NCBI RefSeq assembly: GCF_007990715.1
Contig: NZ_BJWY01000010.1
Span: 1-64,000, forward strand
Direction of reading: 5' to 3'
Source: Nocardia seriolae NBRC 15557
GTDB lineage: Bacteria; Actinomycetota; Actinomycetes; Mycobacteriales; Mycobacteriaceae
DNA: 64,000 bases
Part shown: positions 62,501-64,000 of the stretch, piece after piece
Numbering within the stretch: the first letter of the stretch is position 1
Layout: every line of letters starts with the position of its first letter
Translations under genes and position numbers: made by a program
Notes under the pieces: model-generated
The model's database searches: none
What the model saw: only the letters and a program-made list of their open reading frames with translations
What the model was told of the DNA's origin: nothing

Positions 62501-64000
62501 CGGGCCGCGGCCGGTGCCGCCGAACGCCTGCTCTGCGACCTCTACGCCGAGATTCTGGGCGGCGCGCAGGTCGGCCCCGAGACCTCGTTCTTCGCGCTCG
62601 GCGGCGATTCGATCATGGCCATCACCCTGGTCTCGCGCGCCCGCGAGAGCGGGCTGGTGTTCTCCGCCCGAGAGGTTTTCGAGCACCGCACGCCGGCGGC
62701 GCTGGCCGTGGTGGCGAGCCGGGTGGCGGATCGCCCGGCCCGGCTGGCCGAACTGCCCGGCGGCGGCATCGGGAGCATGCCGTTGACGCCGGTCGCGGCG
62801 TGGCTGCTGGAACGGCCGGGCTGGGAACGGTTCGCGCAGTCCATGGTGGTTCGGCTGCCCGGGGGAGTCGAGGCCGGGGCGCTCACCCGCAGCGTGCAGG
62901 CCCTGGTGGACCGCCACGACATGCTGCGTGCCCGCGTGATCGAGACCGGACCGGTGCTGGAGGTCGGCGAGCACGCCGACGCGGGCGCGCTGCTGACCCG
63001 AATCGATTGCCCGGCAGGCGGAATCGGCGATGCCCTGATCGCTCGCGAGCTCGACGCGGCGGTCGGCCGGTTGCGCCCGCGCGCCGGGGTCATGATCGCG
63101 TTCACCTGGCTGGACGCCGGACCTGTGACGCAGGGGCGATTGCTCATCGCGGTCCACCATCTCGCGTGTGACGCGGTGTCGTGGCGAATTCTGCTGCCCG
63201 ATCTGCTGTCGGCGTGGACGCAGGTGGCGGCCGGGACGGACCCGGAACTCCGGGAGACCGGCACGTCCATGCGCACCTGGGCGCACGCGCTGAGCGGGCT
63301 CGCCGAATCGGACGCGGACCGGTGGCCGGTCAGCGAACTCGGATACTGGCAGCACACCTTGGCACCCGATCCGTTGGTGGGTGCGCGTCGGCTCGATCCG
63401 GTGCCGGATACGCACGGGACGGCCGGGCGGCTCGAGGTCGAGGTGCCCGGCGAGGTCTCCGCGGCGCTGGTCGGGCGGATCACGGCGGCCTATCGCTGCG
63501 GGGTCGAGGACGCCCTGCTGGCCGCGCTGGCCCTGGCCCTGGCCCTGGCGCGGTGGCGCGGGGATCGGGAGACGGCCACGGTGGTGGCGGTCGAGCGGCA
63601 CGGCCGCGAGGAGGCGGCCGTGCCCGGAGCGGACCTGTCCCGCACGGTCGGCTGGTTCACCGCGCAGGTGCCGGTACGGATCGGACCGGTTGCACCGCAG
63701 GCGGATCCGTCGGACACGCGGGCCGCCGCGGTCGCGCTGAAGACAGTGAAGGAGCAGCTGCGGGCGGTGCCGCGCGGCGGCATCGGCTTCGGCCTGCTGC
63801 GCCACTCGAATCCCGCCACCGCGCGCGAACTGGCCGGGCTGCCCGAGCCGCAGGTGGGATTCAACTATCTCGGGCAGATTCCCGACGGTGTCGGTGAGGC
63901 CGATTGGCTGCCGGAGTCGATGGCGGATCGGCTGGGCGGCCACGCCCATCCGGACATGCCGCTGGCCGCCGTGCTCGCCGTGGACGCGGTGACCTTGGAA
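59546..64000 (+). CDS. non-ribosomal peptide synthetase, 5' part (C-A-T-E...)
   Basis: Open from GTG 59546 to the window end, 1485 codons. Residues 1-430: condensation domain ([16 protein letters not shown]; active-site HHILIDG near 150). About 480-985: adenylation domain ([20 protein letters not shown] near 631, [32 protein letters not shown]). Near 1018: carrier site [14 protein letters not shown]. From about 1075: an epimerisation-type domain ([13 protein letters not shown] near 1205, [21 protein letters not shown]). By-eye alignment to GrsA gives binding-pocket residues D-A-L-C-V-S-S-V-A, with no confident substrate. The first module thus activates an amino acid and probably makes its D form. 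Confidence 0.92.
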   Translation, partial: MTRELAADRTATTLSRTAIVFPLSPAQQGFWYAQQLDPTVPLSEAQYIEMRGPLDLEALRGAATTAAREFGSGVLRLVEIDGRPYQLIDPGKAPTLGFLDFADRPDPMAEALAWMRAEVAAPIDLLGENAGVTTVIRVGESHHLWYTRAHHILIDGFGSMTMLYRVAELYNAAVHGQTAPPGTAASLAEVHEAEMAYRESSRFAADAAYWREVTADMPERCSLVAATAPAAALAREAWEQLPEATSALLESAARRLDSSVAGVVMAAVALYYGRITATEDVVLSLPVSGRTTAVLRRSGGMIANVVPLRVPVPRTGRVGVVLAAIRVAASGALRHQRFRHEDMRDEQGDGAGELTRGIVGPVINIMMFSAGIDFAGLECGLNVVTSGPIEDLFVNFYQHGADAPIHVDFAANPRLYDEDSLRSHHRRFLALLDSLLDADAETPVTALRYATAEDGSVLGGAHGAPAPEPRLLPEILESGLRSAGPDAVAIVAGDRELTYRELDALSNRLARRIIAAADDKPVGPESAVLLHLPRSIEAMVALWAVAKTGAAFVPLGTAMPADRMARIAAECDAGIGLTLRRTGGELPDTVRWIALDDLLDRAAGSDGESWSTAQLTPGELPGRPRLENPAYIVFTSGSTGVPKGVVVTHAGLAGLAAAIVDAYRVAPGARVLQCLNPSFDAAVLEWLMAFASGTTLVVAEPDPVLGAELAALVREHRITQVCSTPAVLSTLDAHALDGVRAVSSGGEPTPPDIVARFGIGRDLLNSYGPSETTVAVTYTKGLVPGENAGLGEPIRGAGMLVLDRWLRPVPVGVAGELYVTGPGVARGYVGRAALTAERFVPALSGPAGSRMYRTGDLVRWTRAPGASGSSHVLEYVGRSDFQVKLRGMRIELGEIDSALNAHPAVEIAVTVARQTSGGNSVLAAYVVPRAEASLTESELLEHASHRLPPYMVPATVTVLGALPLTANGKVDRRALPEPVLAQPVHRAAAGAAERLLCDLYAEILGGAQVGPETSFFALGGDSIMAITLVSRARESGLVFSAREVFEHRTPAALAVVASRVADRPARLAELPGGGIGSMPLTPVAAWLLERPGWERFAQSMVVRLPGGVEAGALTRSVQALVDRHDMLRARVIETGPVLEVGEHADAGALLTRIDCPAGGIGDALIARELDAAVGRLRPRAGVMIAFTWLDAGPVTQGRLLIAVHHLACDAVSWRILLPDLLSAWTQVAAGTDPELRETGTSMRTWAHALSGLAESDADRWPVSELGYWQHTLAPDPLVGARRLDPVPDTHGTAGRLEVEVPGEVSAALVGRITAAYRCGVEDALLAALALALALARWRGDRETATVVAVERHGREEAAVPGADLSRTVGWFTAQVPVRIGPVAPQADPSDTRAAAVALKTVKEQLRAVPRGGIGFGLLRHSNPATARELAGLPEPQVGFNYLGQIPDGVGEADWLPESMADRLGGHAHPDMPLAAVLAVDAVTLE

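Noticed and set aside
61370-63949. 859-codon minus-strand frame over the NRPS
   Set aside because: Antisense to continuous NRPS domains and Arg/Pro-rich.

Overview
The window is high-GC actinobacterial DNA with many GTG and TTG starts. It most likely comes from Nocardia or a close mycolic-acid relative; that is an inference from gene content and order. The block hrcA-dnaJ-rsmE-phoH-ybeY-CNNM-cdd-like-era-amidase-recO-uppS-ybjN-like-zur/smtB-glyS (39.2-55.7 kb) has the same order and relative orientations as Mycobacterium tuberculosis Rv2374c-Rv2357c. The sulfur-assimilation genes and hemW upstream also match neighbours of that block in M. tuberculosis.

Region by region. 0-3.9 kb is damaged or poorly resolved: an MmpL-type transporter piece whose first ~130 bases look inverted, a membrane gene with an in-frame amber codon, an NTF2-like protein, and a BTAD/NB-ARC regulator with three single-base frameshifts and no DNA-binding domain. 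4.2-11.8 kb holds a luciferase-like flavin monooxygenase with its FMN reductase, a DUF5996 protein, an MprF-like DUF2156 membrane protein, an alpha/beta hydrolase, an SDR, an exported protein, an ECF sigma factor and a Rieske lipoprotein. 12-21 kb has a peptidoglycan amidase with a long Pro/Gln tail, then two Hsp70-like ATPases flanking an AurF-type diiron oxygenase and a ferredoxin-FprB fusion reductase. 22-29 kb has a HAD hydrolase, a membrane protein behind a probable IdeR iron box, two convergent CocE/NonD hydrolases (one frameshifted) and a secretory-type lipase.

29-35 kb (minus strand) is a sulfate-assimilation operon, sirA-cysH-cysD-cysN-sirohydrochlorin chelatase. It is preceded by a short Cys-containing leader peptide of the actinobacterial attenuator type. 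A second, diverged copy of the cysD 3' end lies between cysD and cysN. 35-39 kb has an orphan Imm49 protein, hemW, a secreted hydrolase and a thioredoxin-fold protein. 39-55.7 kb is the conserved housekeeping block, with a variable membrane gene between rsmE and phoH and a TetR/membrane-protein pair between the ybjN-like gene and zur.

55.7-64 kb is the most accessory region. Two near-identical DUF6875-type genes were duplicated together with their promoter and a 16-bp palindrome abutting it. A multicopper oxidase sits between them, and a scrap of NRPS condensation domain remains after the first copy. The second copy leads into a large NRPS (C-A-T-E and onward) that runs off the window. This looks like the left part of an uncharacterised peptide natural-product cluster.

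No rRNA, tRNA, CRISPR array or insertion sequence was recognised.
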